A stretch of DNA of 64,000 nt from Acridotheres tristis (Eukaryota; Chordata; Aves; Passeriformes; Sturnidae): NCBI GenBank assembly GCA_037013685.1, contig CM072892.1, positions 1,860,001 to 1,924,000 on the forward strand. The letters are read 5' to 3'. Shown piece after piece: positions 42,601 through 60,830 of the stretch. Each line of letters opens with the position of its first letter. Position 1 is the first letter of the stretch. The notes beneath the pieces were generated by a model, which saw only the letters and a list, made by a program, of their open reading frames with translations, was not told the DNA's origin and made no database searches. The translations under genes and the position numbers were made by a program.

Positions 42601-44587
42601 ATTGCTCGAGACACTGCAGAGTTGTTGTCAGAGCCTGTTCCCCGTTTTGGAAACATAATTGGAATTATGCAAATTCCGGTGCGGCACCGGTGAGCGAGTG
42701 ACGCGCTCCCGGCCCGGAGTTGGGGCTGCTGGAGCGTGGAAGGTTCCCTGTTCCATCCCGGGGGAACCGGGGGCTCAGCCCCGCTCCTCCCGAGCATCCC
42801 AGCCCGCTCCGGGGCTGCTCAGCTCGGTACATTCCTGCCCCAACACTCCGTGCTTGGAGCCGCGACACCATCGCTGGTGTTGCCAAAATTCCTGCAGGCT
42901 GAGGGCTGGAGGTGATTTGGGGATGCTGAGCTTCCCAATGGGAGCTCGGGGGGCTGCTTGATAGGAGCAGAGTGGGATGTGGAATACAAGGCTTGAGGGA
43001 CTCTCTGTGAGGGTTGGGACTCTGCTGCCCTCCAGACACGTGGTAGGAGCGTGGGGATGGAGCCTGGATCGGGCTGCGGTTCCCACCTGGAATGTGCTTT
43101 GGGCGTTTTCTGGCCTGGGAGCGAGCTCGGTGGGGGAGGATCAGTGATCTCGGGCACTCTGTGACTCGGCCGTGCCCGTGGGAGAGGTCCCTGACACGGT
43201 CCGGGCTCCTTGGAGCGGGATCCTGGGAGGGGCTCAGACGCACGGCCAGGCACTCGTGCTGCACAAAGTCCTCCCGCAGGGAGATTTTGCGAGAGGAAAG
43301 AGGGATTTTGTCAAAATAACAGCACTTCCCCCTCCACACACACCCATCTCAGCCTTTCCATCCGCGCATCCCGCAGAGGTTCCTCTTTTAGCACCACGTC
43401 TCCTAAAAAAAAAAAAGTGTTGACTGCAGCTTTTCTGGAGGCTGCAGCGCTCCCGCCCCGGTGACTGCACAGCTCTTCCCAGCCTCCTTCCCGCTGCGGT
43501 TCCTGGGCTGAAGGCAATCTTTTCCGGTCTGATCGCATGGCCAAGGAATGTACGTGCACATACAGCGTGTCTGGAGTCTGTTAATGCCAGCAGCGAGGTT
43601 TTTGGGAGCAGCAAGGAGGGAAAAACGATGCCCAAGTCGCTGCTTCCCCGGATCCCTTTGGATTTGGGATGTCGATCCGGCTGCCCGACCTCAGCGTGGG
43701 TGTGTGGCAGCGATTTCTGCCTCTCCACGGTCAATAAGGTCTTGGCCAAGTGGAACAAAAATAATCAATCCTGTTAGTTTGGAAGGTAATTCCAGCTAAT
43801 AAATAAAAAAAAGCCCCGTGATCCAGCGTGGCCAACGAGCGCATCATCGGCACTTCCCCCAGAGACACTGTAGAGGGGGATGAGGGTAATTAACAAAGCA
43901 ATTAATGCAAGACACGAAGCTGCTTCCCAAATACACAAGGAAATCCAGACTCCAGCTGTGCTGGCATTGCTTGTGCTGGCAAAGGCCTCGTCTGTGCTGG
44001 ATGGGGGATGCACGTGGCGTGTTTGTTTGCAGGATCCATTATCCGGGAAAAGCAGCAGGTTGGGGATTTGGAATCCTCCAGCAGGTCCCAAAACTCTCCA
44101 TGAGCTTTGGTGGGATCTGTGCTGGCCCCTCAAAATAAAGCTGGAAAAGGCCAACTGGAGCAGGAGGACCAACAGCTCTTCCCAGCTGCCAGGGCTGGGT
44201 GATCCAGGGCTGGAGCTCCCTGAGCATCTTTCCAGGCCAGCTGCTTTGTCAGCTTGGAGCTCTTGGAAAGAAGAATGGGATGATGTTTCTGCAGCACAGC
44301 CAACATCCAACACGCTCAGCTTGGCTGCAGTCCGTGCGTGGGGCCGTGCTCAGGCCTGGAGCTGGATGGAAATGCCTTTAAATGTGGATCTGAATTGCAT
44401 CTAAATCTATTTCTGTGCTGGGGGTGAGCTCAGGGAAAGGGGGAAAAAAAAACAAAGGCTGCTACTGGATCCAATTGCAAAGATTCATCTGTATTTATAT
44501 ATATATATAAATGGAAAGTTTTATCTCTATTTGTGTTGGATGAATCCCAGATTTCACGGATCAGATAAACTTGATGACACCACACGT
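39623..44587. other. Gene-free interval with possible conserved non-coding elements
   Basis: No supported coding exon. Open frames here lack family resemblance and splice context. An AT-core palindrome with an octamer site (42,654-42,674) and single AP-1 sites at 40727-40733 and 42217-42223 are visible. Confidence 0.45.
42654..42674. promoter_or_regulatory. Homeodomain palindrome fused to a POU octamer
   Basis: CATAATT-GG-AATTATG is a perfect inverted repeat (42654-42669) that runs directly into ATGCAAAT, the octamer bound by POU factors (42667-42674). This compact arrangement is typical of developmental enhancers. Activity is inferred only. Confidence 0.4.
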
Positions 44588-44770
44588 TATAGAATCCCAG
44601 AATGGTTTGGTTTTGAAGGGACTTTAAAACTCATCAGTTCCAACTCCCTGCCATGGGCAGGGACACCTCCCACTATCCCAGGCTGCTCCAAGCCCTGTCC
44701 AACCTGGCCTTGGACATTTCCAGAGATCCAGGGGCAGCCACAGCTTCTCTGGGCTGCTGGGGGCTCATGG
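44588..44770 (-). mobile_element. CR1 LINE 3' fragment
   Basis: Reverse CR1 from 'tagaatcccagaatggtttg' to 'cagccacagcttctctgggc'. Confidence 0.88.
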
Positions 44771-47700
44771 CAAGGAAAAAAAAGCTCTGATGTGGCTCTG
44801 AGTGCTGCCATGTGATTTTTTTGGGCAGACACACCATCCTCTCTTGGTTTGTGGGAGACTCAGGAAGTGGATCTGGGCATTTCTGCTCTTTCTTTACACG
44901 AGTGTGGAGCCTTGGGAGCACCTCCCCATCTCCCAGCCGTGTCTTCCCGGCACCAACTCCCCTCTTCCAAAATATCCCTTCCACAAAGCTCTCCCAGCTC
45001 AGGCTGCCCCAACAGCATTCTCAGGGCGTTGCCTGCGGGCCTTCCCACTGAATTATATATAACACTTGGGGTTGGGGTGGGATTTTTGGGAAGGAAATCT
45101 GTTGCCAAGCAATGGAGCTGTGGCCCGGCTCTCTCCTCCCAAACTGAGACTTAGAAGTGTGTGTAAAATATCTGAGACATCTCAAGTGGGGTTGAAAGAG
45201 GCTGGATCACAGGAATGTGGTGGAAAAGCTGCTGCTGGAGTTGGGAGAAGGTTTTCCTTTCATTTTCCAGAGCCAAAGCTGGAAGTGGAGAGTTGTTTGA
45301 TCCCAGAGGCAACAAGAGATATGGGGGATTATGAGAAATCCCCCCAAGGGTTCTGTGGGGAGTTCTCCCCATGGATTTACACCAGGACATGTCCTGGACA
45401 GCATGTATAAAAACCACTGGGTTTTCTCCCCAGAAGGAAGGTGGGACAGAGATGTTGGGGGGTCAATCTCAGCACCACTGACTGGAGCACGAATTTCAGC
45501 ACCCACTCATCAATCCATGGCACCCACAGTGGGTGTGGATGAACCAGAGGGTCAATATTGACCCATATGCCACAGCTGGGGGCTGGCAGTGCCCCTTGGC
45601 CTCTCTGGGAAAGCTCCAGTGGGAATGACAGAGCCAATCCAATGATTGATTTATCCAGATGCCAACAAGCCTCACCCCGGGTGGGAGCCCCTGCTTTGCT
45701 CCAGGTCTGCAACAGCCCCACAGGAGGGTTTCAGCTGACAGCAATCCAGAGGGATACAAAGTTTTCCTGATGTTTTCCCCAGCTGTTCAGCTTGGGAGGG
45801 AAATCCCACCGGCGTGCTTTCCTCATTAACCGCTGTCACATTTTCCAGGCAGAGCCTCGGTGTGCCAGGCGCTGATTTGCATCACCAGATCACAAGGATG
45901 TGACCTAATTAAATTTCAGCTCTTTTCAATATGATTTTCATACTCACACAGGGTTTTTTGGTTTGGTGGTTTTTTGTTTTTTTTTTTTTTGGACCTGTGG
46001 AACCAGCTGTCTCGGCAGGGATGTTTCAGGCTTGGAATGGAAGTGGAGAAAACATCAGATTTCCCACTGGGAGCGGCTGCGGAGGCGAGCTCTGGGGTCT
46101 CTCCAAAGCCTTTCTCTGCTCCCAAAGTTTGATTCACAAGAGTGAATTGTATTTACTTTTTCAGGACAGATTTTTTTATTATTATTTATGCAGAGGGGAA
46201 CATGTTACTCCCACCCCTCTCTCCATACAGAGAGATTTAGGTCACGCTGGGAAGAGGGGTGGGAGAACCTGGAGTGAAGCACATCCCTCCTGGAACAAAC
46301 CTTTCCAGGGCTCAGCACTGGGTCTTACAAGATGCCTCCAGGCCCCACCAAACCCCCTCAGCACAAGGCAAATCCAACCATTCCATGCACCCAGGCCTCC
46401 CCAGGAGTCTTAATCCCAAAATATATATTATTTTGAGTCTTAGTTTTCCCTGGGAAGGACCTGTTCACCAGTGAGGGTGACACAGCAGGGTATCCCAGCT
46501 GGATTTTTGGCTGAACGAGCAGAATCCCCTGCGTTTTCCCGTTGCTATGGCAAGGGGGAGAGCTGGGATTTTTGTGCATGGGTTGATAAATCTGGCCCGT
46601 TCTGCACGGCTGATTTGCCCTCCAATTAATTAAGGGCATTGTTCACTTCCCCTCGCAATTAACATAAAGAAAACCCAATTAACTCCTGCACGGTGGACTC
46701 TGAGCACCGCCTTGGGCAGTGTGAAACCTCCCTGCTCTCCTGCAGGAAAAATCCAAATATTGTCAGGCTGACCACAGACCCCACAGCAGAGTTCAGAGCC
46801 TGTGGTGTTGCCATCTCCATGGAATCACCCAGCTCTCCCTGAGTGAATCACATCCTTGGCTTTGCCAGACCTGTTGGTGTTGGCTGCGAGCTGGGAATTG
46901 GGGTGGAAAAGCAGATTTGGGTGGAAAAGGAAATTTCTGGCCATCTTCAGGCAGGCTGGGGCTTCTTCCCCGGGCTGTCATTGTCACTTGGCTGAGAGCT
47001 GGAGCAAAGCAGGTACAAAGGACACTTCTCCTGATTTCCTGGTCACTCATCCTCTTTTTTTTTTTTATAGCTGAAGCCATGAGTCTGGGAGCAGTCTGGG
47101 AGCAGAGTCTCTCGGTCGCCGTGGCATCCACGCCCCGGTGGCCACGCCCGTAATCCCTGCCATGAGGTGCTGCAGGTATTTCCTGCTCCTGGACTGCTCC
47201 GACTTGCCCTGCACGGCTCCGGCTGCCCCGAGCAGCTCCCGGCTCTCCCAGATGGATTTGGGTCCTGCAGACCCAGCTCTCTCCAATCTCCCAAAATAAA
47301 TATGGGAGGAGGGAGGGGATGGCAGTGCCCTGCCAAGATAAAGGGTGAGCAGTGACACGGTCTGAGCTGGCTCCTGCTGCCTCACCAAATCCTTGGATTT
47401 GCCCCCAGGATTTGCTTCTGGAATTCTCACACTGCCACGTGTTGAATTTGCCTCTTCCAGGGAACGCCTGGTCTCTGAGCAGGGAGGTGACTTGGTGACT
47501 TCCAGCTTCTGTCCTAGGTCGCTTTCTCACCTCTATTGGCTTCTGAATTTTGGTTTGGTTGGGTAAATCATGCTCTGGCTGGTTTATCAGCTCCCAGATG
47601 ACCTGGAGCAGATCCAGCGTTCTCCCCAAGCCGGGAATTGCCAAAAATCCCAGGTGCTGGCACGACCAAGCTTTTCTTGTATGTTTTGTTTGTTTTTTTT

Positions 47701-50700
47701 TCTAGTTTAACACTTTTCAGGTGGTTCTGTCCAGTGCATTGGGCAAACCCTGGGTTTGGATGCAGACAGAGCAGCCTCGTTCCCACAAAGACACCTGGGG
47801 CATCCTTCATTGCCAGCACCGAGCTCTGAGCCTGAGGAGAGCTGGAGGTTGTCCATGGAGGGGATCAATCCCGTGTCCCCTACACCCTCCCCAGGGCCAC
47901 CCACGGTGCTGTGACAAAGCGATCACACCAACCACGGTTACAATTCCTGAACACTCGACCACGACATCCAACCCTGTCCTCAGCCCCTGCCAATAATCCT
48001 CGGGGACAAAAGAGCCCGAGGGCAGCTCCCGCCCCCGCCTGTAATTCCTCCCCTTCACCCTAATCCCCAGCCCTTCTGTCGCAGCGGCCAAATCCAATTA
48101 ACCGTGCAAGGATCGCGCTCAAACGGCGCCGAGAGAGCCCTCGGGATGGGTGGGATGGAAACACCGGGGATGGAGGAGCCATCCCTGCCTTGAGTGGGAT
48201 TTATCCCAAAAAAAGAGGGAGAGGAGGTGCTCTAGGACTCGTGGCTGTCGCTCTGCTCGGGGTGGGGGGGGGTGACTTTTTTTTCCCAGTTTCCCAATTG
48301 GTTTTGTTGGGGTACCAGCTTCCAAGACCCCACTCCAAACATCCCCGTGGGTCCCACTCAGCCTCCAAGACTTAATATCCACTTGCTCAGGGTTTGCCAT
48401 GAGCCTCTGAGCTCTGTTTCATGTCTGGTTGGAGAGGAAGATGCTCTGGTCCACCTCCAACCTGGCATGGAGGATGGCTGAGGATTGGAAGGGTGTTCTC
48501 TAACCAGGCCACACTCCCAAAGTGTCCCAAGTTTTTTTTTTCCATGGTCTTGTTTGCCAAGAAGAAAAAAAAAGACTCAGCATGGAGTTAGCACAAATTT
48601 AGGATGGTCCCAGTGAACCCCCACCAGGACTAGAATGCAGCCAAAGAAAAACCCAACAGTTTGGGTTTGCAGCTTTTGCCAGGCTGCACTCAAGCTGCAA
48701 TTGGGATGTGAAATCAGATAATTTTGGGATGGTGAAGCTCCTGGGATAGAAAGGAGGAGGGAGGCAAGGGGAACTGGAAAGTGCAAAGGCAGCAGAACAA
48801 TGAGAAAGGGCTTTGGTGGGGACATGGAGATGCGCCAGGGAGATGCTGATTTTCCAGGCACAGATTGGGTAAAAGGTGAATAAATGATGGTTGGCCCCAG
48901 GAGCTGCAGAAGGACCAGGCTGTGCCTTAAATGAGGTGAAGAAACAGAGGCTGAGTCCAAGGGGACGAGGTCCAACCGGCCAGGGGACGGCTGCAGGCAG
49001 CACATTGACCACTGGCAGCTGCTCCCAGACCTGAGCTAATGTTTAGCTTTGGACTTTGCCAAATTGTCCAAGGGGCAAAGGAGGAGGAGGAGGAGGGCGG
49101 GTGGCCCAAGGGGGGTGGAGGGTGGCTGCGAGCTGGGCCAGTGCCCGGGGCTGTGACTCCTGCACGAGCTCTGGCTCAGAGGGAGCCACTTCTGGGTGTG
49201 GTTTCTGCTGGTTTGGTCCTGGTTCAGCAGGACATTCCCTGACAAAGCCTTGCTGAGCTCCTCCATTTAGCTCAGCTCTTCCTGATGCATTTTATTCCCA
49301 ACACATCAGGCTCCAGACGGCATTTGCAAGGGCACTGGGGGGGACTCTGTGGTGGACAGGGTGAGGAGCCTGGGCAGGGTGGCATCGCTGACAAGGCTAA
49401 AAACGCATCCCCAGCACTGAGCACGTCCCATTGGCCTGGATAACCCAACCTGGCAGGTGCCTCATCTCTATTTAAACCCCCCTCTCCTGGGATGTAATTA
49501 AGGACGTGTCTATTAATTGCTGTGTCACATCAGCACGGATCGTCCCTGCCACCACCGGTGCTCCCTGGGCAGCTCCCACTGGACACTGCCACGTGTGTCC
49601 TCTCCATCCCCATCACCTCCACCCTGCAGCATCCCAAACTTTCACATTTTGAGTTACACCTCCCCAGGAAATTTTGCACAGCAACATTCTCCAATCCCAG
49701 ATTATTCTAATGACACCGTGGAAGAGCTAAAAATAGGAGAAAGGCATTTTCTGCTTTCTCCCCCACCAGGCGCTGTCGGGAGTGCGGGGACGGCACCGGC
49801 AGCGGGAGCCTCTGAGGTGTTTGCAGGGAGCGTTTGGAGAGTATCACACCTCCCCTTTCCCTTCCCAGCCCTGGATCTTTAAATATCTGGCCCAAATCCA
49901 CACAAGCCTGTAGCTGCTTAACTCCTTCCTTGCACTCAGATCCAAAGGAAATTGGGATGGGATGGAGGACAGGGGGTGGTGGGTGCAAAACACTGCGGAG
50001 TGTGCCAAACCTGCAGGAATGAGTCAGCCACGTGTGGGTGGGGGATCCTCTTGGCTTCCCTGGGGACCTCCTGGATCCAGTGGGAACCTTCCAGCTCCTG
50101 TGGGATTCACAGAGCCCACCTGTCCTATCCCACTTGACTTCCTGTCCTGCCAGTGCTCTTGGACGTCTCAGGGTCCTGCACGTGCCAGAAAATGCTGTGG
50201 GAAGCAACATCTGCTCTCCCTAAAATGCACATCCCCAAAAAGTGATGTACTCACCCAAAATGGTGCACTCCCCAAAAAAGTGATGCCCTGTCCCAAAACC
50301 AGCCACGCTGGATTTAGCACCTGAACATGCTCGGCAGGATGAAGCAGCAGCCTGGGGGAAGCTGCTCCAAGTTCTTTTTTTTAAATTTTATTTAAAGCAT
50401 CCTATGGGATCCTGCACTCTGGATCTTGGGAATCCACAGAGAAGTGTGGACAACATTCCTCCACACAGCCCTGCCAGCCTTCAGAGGCCACCAGGCATCA
50501 GCTGGGTCAAGCTGGCACTGCCGGGCTGGGGGAGCAAAACCCACAGAAACTGCCACAGCTTCAGAGTGGGTTCCCAGAGCCTGCACTGGGAATGGCTCCG
50601 TGCATCACTCTGGGCATGGAAACTGGTGCTGGCAGGAGGGCAGGGACGAGGAGAGGCAGGGAGCAGCCAGGGAGACACCCTGGACACCGTTTGCCCTCTT

Positions 50701-52195
50701 GGGACACAGAGATCCAAACCGAAGCGGGATCATTAAACGGCTGCTCCAAGGATGTCAGGGCAGGATTGTGCCGATGCTGACGCTGAGCTGAGGTGGGATG
50801 GGCAGAGCGGGAAGAGAAGCGGCCCCGATCGATCGCTGCCCCACAGGGGGAACAGGAACGCCGTGAGCCGGGGCTGCCCCGCGCCAGGGATTGCACTGGA
50901 GCGAGCAGACACCGATGAGTCAGAGGATTCGGGCACAATGGGAAGCGCGGGCTCAGCAGGGCCGGGACACGCAGGGACAGGGACAGGGACATGCCGGGAT
51001 GGGGCCTTGAGGCTGCATCACCCCGAGCAAACCGGAACAGAGGGAAAAACGTGGCTTTCTTCTGCCTGGTGGTAGGGAGAGAAAGGAAATGGGTGAACTC
51101 ATGGCAGCGTGCATGGAGAGGGCTCCCCACGCGTCCTCCTCCTGCTGGCAGCTGGACACGGCGCTGTCCTGCACTCCCCAGTGGTGCTGGCAGGGTACCA
51201 GGGACCACATCCCAGCCTGCTGCTTCCCCAAGGCACCCCCACTTCCCTCCTGCCCACTGCTCACTGCCTTCTCATCACTTCCGCTGCCTTTCCCGTTGTA
51301 GAGATTTCCCTTTTTTATAACCCCCCCAAAAAAGCAAATCCAGGAGCACAAGAGGAATAAAGAAACAGCCACACCAAAGCAGGAGCCTTGTTTCACCTCC
51401 TCATCTGAGTCACCCCAATAAGCCCTCGGCTGCTCCCACATTCCTCATGGGAGCTGGTGAGGGCAGGAATAACTGGCACAGGATAATTACAGTAAAGATC
51501 AAAGTGCTGCCTGGGCATGAGGTCCCACAGCTCACAGGGATGGGAGAAACCTCCCACAGCAAACCCAGAGTGGACTCAGACATCCATCCCACAGGGGAAT
51601 TTGGGAAACATCTTCCAAAAACATCCCCACAGGCCAAAATAGTTGGACAGAAGTTCAGCCACCGCTTTCTCTGCTCACTGTTATCTTTCTTCCACTTCAC
51701 ACAGGAGGGAGAAGCTGATCCTCAGAAGACACCAAACTTGGACACAAATGTGGACCCCCATCACCCTGGAGGTCCTGGTCACTCCCCTGGGGCTCAGACT
51801 CAGGGCTGGAAACCACAGTCCTGGCTGCCCACGGGTGCAGGAACAGGAGCTCCAGGGCCTCTGTGCTGCAAAAACCTCATGGTTTGCGTGGCCTCAGAAA
51901 ATAAACTTTCTTTTTTTGTTTCAGGATGTGAAAGGAGACCACAAGACCGTGGTCCCACATCTTCCCCACCCTGAGATGACAGGACACTGCACCAGTAGCA
52001 AGCAGATCAAAGTGACACCATTTCAGGGAGGAAGGCTGGGATCCCTCTCCCAGCATCCCACACACTGTACAGGCACTCGTGGGGCAGTGCTGGGAACATG
52101 TGCTGGGCCAAGGAGCCACATCCACACCACCACTGCCACCAAGGAGTGTCCCCATCCCCCAGGTTGGGCTGCCAAAACACCTGGGGTTTGAAACC
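44771..52195. other. Gene-free interval, candidate enhancers only
   Basis: No exon or RNA gene recognised. Possible regulatory stretches: 45,820-45,940 (octamer ATTTGCAT at 45875-45882 next to TAATTAAAT), 46,620-46,695 (several TAATTA/CAATTAA cores and CATTGTTC), 48,040-48,110 and 49,430-49,530. AP-1 heptamers also occur near 50,019, 50,914 and 51,405. Confidence 0.45.
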
Positions 52196-52440
52196 ATGAG
52201 ATCCCTGAATGGTCTGGGGTGGAAGGGACCTCAAAGCTGATCTTGTTCCACCCCTTGCCATGGGCAGGGACACCTTCCACTATCCCAGGCGGCTCCAAGC
52301 CCCATCCAACCTGGCCTTGGACACTTCCAGGGGCAGCCACAGCTGCTCTGGGCACCCTGTGCCAGGGCCTCACCACCCTCACAGCCAAAAATTTCTCCCT
52401 AATATCCAGTCTAACCCTGGCCTCTGGTAATGGGGAGCCA
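52196..52440 (-). mobile_element. CR1 LINE 3' fragment
   Basis: Reverse CR1 starting 'catgagatccctgaatggtc' and reaching 'ctccctaatatccagtctaa', the usual position of its 5' break. Confidence 0.88.
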
Positions 52441-55150
52441 ATCCATCTGGTCCATGCCCTCCACGCACTGCCCACCTCCCAGAGCCCCATGGGGTGGGGG
52501 GCAGGTGCAGCAGGGATGGGAGAGCCCCTGGCTGTGACCTCCTGTCACTGAGCTGGTGAGTGACAATCACCCTGCCGTTGTCACGGTGCTGTTTGCTCCT
52601 TGGCTGGGGTCAGGAAGTGGCACAACAGCAGCAGCCACAGAATCAAGCCAAGACACCGTTTAACGGAGCTGTTTGCCCAAGGACCAGGAGCTCACCACAG
52701 CTGGGGGGGAAGCAGAACCACAGGAATAAAAACCCTTAATGCTGCAGGCAAGAAATGTCATTTTCTAAGAGGAAAATCTATTTGTCCAAGACTTACATGC
52801 CATGGAAAATGATTACACAGCTGGAGAGGACACTTTCCCAAGCAAAGCCAGCAGCCCTGTGGGATGTGTGGGAGCAGGTCCTGGCCTCACACAGTCCCAG
52901 GGGGCTCTGCAGCAGCACCGGGAATCACTCATGGATGGCTGGGTCTGGACACCAGCACTCTTTCTGGCAGCTACCCTGCATCTCCTGCTTGTCCTGGAAA
53001 AGGGAAAAATACTCATGGAGCATCATGGGTCCTGCAGTTCGTGACTGATTCCATGACAAGAAGCCATCAGTGATTGATGTGGCTGTGCTGAGCTGGCATT
53101 GCACACTGTGGAACCGGAACAGCTCCACTGGCTGTCACAGCCAGCAGTGAGCAGCACAGCAAAGCTCCAGAGGCACCAAGGGATGGTGGCACTGCCATTG
53201 CTGTCACCAGAGGGACCCTCCAGGGCTGACCCAGCACAGGAGCACCACGGCTCTCCCTGGAAAATCACACGTGACCTCTGCACCCACAGCCCACACAGTT
53301 TCCCATGGTTTGAGCTGGTGTTGAAACCATGCCAGAAAATTATCCACAATTTAAGCATGACTTTAGGCAAATGCCTCAAACTCCCAAATGTCTCTGCCTG
53401 TGACACCAAACCAGCTCCCACGGCAGCAGCACAGGGAGGTTTCTGCTCTCTCTTGTGAGGACACAACCAAATCTCAGCAAGGTGAGGCATAGGGGGGGTC
53501 CCCAGCTGGGATGTGGTGGATTTGGGGCTGCTGGTTCCCACCACAGCCAGCCTGGAGGCAGAGCCCCAGGATGAGCTCTCTCACATGGGACAGATTTGTG
53601 CTGACATGGCAGGAGGGATGGCAGGGATAGGAGTTCTCCAGATCACCTGCTGGGCCCCAGAGACCAGGCAGAGCCTGACTGTGTCACAGCCAGACTTCTC
53701 CACAGAGCCCCTGTGTTTAATGGAAGTGGCACCACAACTCTCTCTAAGGAATCAGGACAAATCCAACTGGGACAAACAGGACAGGTGAGAGAACAGAGAG
53801 GCTGGCAAGAAGCAGATCACCACCTCCCTCGTATCCCATTTTCCATGAGGGCTCCACACCCTCTCCCAGCTCAGAGCAGGCAGCCACCAGCCTCTCCAGA
53901 CACGGTGGAGCTGAGCCCCAGTAGGATCCCATCCCCCTTCCCAAAAGCCCTTTTTTTCTCCCCAAAAAGCAGCCGTTTCACGTGGTGGCTCTGGGGACAG
54001 GAGGCCCCTCCCTGCTGCCCTGGTTAGCAGTGGTTTCCTCCCCACAGCTGCAGAGCAGCAGCAGTTGGGTTTTACATCCCCCTTGCCGGGTGCAGCCGGT
54101 GACAGGAGGTGACGCAGGGGGTGACAGAACCCAGCACCCTCCCACGAGGTCCCTGTCACCCAGCGACAGTCACAGCCTGAGCAATGCAGGCCCGAAGCTG
54201 AGGGCACAGCAGAACAGCAGCCAGTAGGGAAGAAAAAGCACAACTTCCTCCCTTTTTCTTCTGAAGAAGAGATCCGAGCCCTGTGCAAAAGGAAGTGCTG
54301 ATAGCACATGCCCTGTAGATAAAAGTTATTCCATCAGCTCCAAACCCTTGGGAAAGGCTGCTCCCCCCTGCATCACCCTCACCACCAAGCAGGGTGGCAC
54401 AGTGTCCCAGTGTGACACCATCCCTTTGCGTTTTGGGACATCATCCCCCACCACTGCTGGGATTTGGGAATCTTTTCCTCATTTTTCTGCAATAAGAGCT
54501 TCCACCTGGGAAGCCAGGTTGGTGTAAACATTCCAGTAAATCCCTTCCTGCAGGCCACTGGGTAATTAAGGAGCTCTTTTCATAACAAGGTAACAAATAA
54601 CACGTGTGGTTTGACAAATTAGGTTCTCACGTTTGCTAATCACCGCTGCTGTGCTCGGCAAGCCAGGACAGCGTTTTAGGATGTGGGAAGTTTGCAAGGA
54701 ATTCTCTTACTGGGGATAAAGGAAGGCATGAAAAAAAACTCCTTGGAGCCTTCAAACGAAGCTCTTCCCAACCCAACAGTTTTTTAAAGAAAACTCAGCC
54801 ACAGTAACTCGTGCCTCTGTCACAGACCCAACTTCCACAGCTGCAAAGTGAAAATTCCTGCAAATTCCTCCTCTCAGCCACCACTGTGCTCCAAGAGGCA
54901 GAAACACCGAGAGCCACAAGGAACCTGCTCACCAGAGTAACCTGAAGGTGTCAAACTTGAACACTGTGGATCTTTACACAAGAACAGCACAGGTGAAAAC
55001 AGAAGGCAGAACGATTTTGCACAGGCACGTTTTATCTGTGCAGCAACCACCACCACCACAGTCTCAGCTCCTGGAATGAGCCTCCCACGTGCTCTGGGAA
55101 CGACACAGGAACCACAGGATGAACGAACAACCCACCACCACCTGAAACCC
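52441..55150. other. Gene-free interval
   Basis: No supported gene. A stretch at 54,480-54,660 with GTAAACA, TAATTAAG and other AT-core motifs resembles conserved non-coding DNA but cannot be confirmed here. Confidence 0.4.
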
Positions 55151-55164
55151 ATCTCCCGTGCCAA

Positions 55165-55390
55165 AGTTTTATTGAGTCGAGCCGCTCCCGGAGGTTTTTT
55201 CCCCTCTCGGAGGTTCCAGCGCTGTGCCCTGGGCTGCAGAGACAGCAGCAGAGCCCCCAGCGCTGCTCCGGGGCCGCTCCCGCTCCATTCCCCGCCTCCC
55301 CGGGCCGCACACACGGCCAGCCCACAGCTGTGCTGCCGGAAGGCGCTGTCACACACCTCGGCTGCTCAGTCCGCCAGCGAGAAGCTGCTC
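55165..55390 (-). other. VCPKMT: Possible VCPKMT terminal exon / 3' UTR
   Basis: On the minus strand an acceptor-like gagcag precedes 'cttctcgctggcggactgag', and an AATAAA lies at 55168-55173 about 200 bp further on. If the GTAGGT donor at the end of the conserved VCPKMT exon 5 is used, this could be its last exon, with a short tail before a stop. The joining is unproven and the alternative is read-through into the CR1 at 56,025. Confidence 0.35.
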
Positions 55391-56075
55391 GGGGCAGATG
55401 AGTCACAACCACACCGCAGACAGTCCCTCTGTGATGGTATCCCATCCCCTCTTCTCCAGAGCTCTGCCAGGGGACACATCCTGTGCTCAAAGATCTCACG
55501 ATGGGGAATTCTGTCGAGAGATTGTCACAAAGATGACAGATTTTTAAGTTGGCCTGGTTTTGTTCAAGAGCTGAGCCTGCAAGTTATGCCAGCACAATAT
55601 GCAAAATATTTTCTTCACACTTCATCAGTTAACCCCAGAATGATCAAAGCAATCCTGGCAGCTGCTGAGTATCACATCTAGAGCCTGGTTTTGGGGAGAA
55701 GGTGGCACAGCAGAGCCCACAGTACCAAAAGCAGCACCGGGCATTTTATTTTTATTACTTTGGTGCCTCCAAACTCCAGTTTGGAGATCTCACCCCACCA
55801 GTACATGGAAGCAGGAGAAGTGTGAAGCTCAAAGGTACTGCTGAAGAGGAAGGCTGGCACCTGGAGCAGCAGGTTTGGGAACAAAGCAGCTCCTTTGTAC
55901 AGCAGGGATCTGGGCTGTGGCTCTGCAGGATCCCTAATTTCACAGTCACACTGGAGCTCCGCCTCTGGAATGCTGTGCCGAGGGAAGAGCAGCGCTGGGA
56001 ATTCTGTGCTGGTGCCATGAACCATTGCAGTGGAAGGTGTCCCTGCCCATGGCAGGGGGATGAATGAGTTGAGCT

Positions 56076-60830
<4,755 letters not shown>

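Noticed and set aside
46793..47644. Open frame of 283 residues on the - strand
   Set aside because: No recognisable domain, no splice-site or poly(A) context and no codon pattern distinguishing it from neighbouring non-coding DNA.
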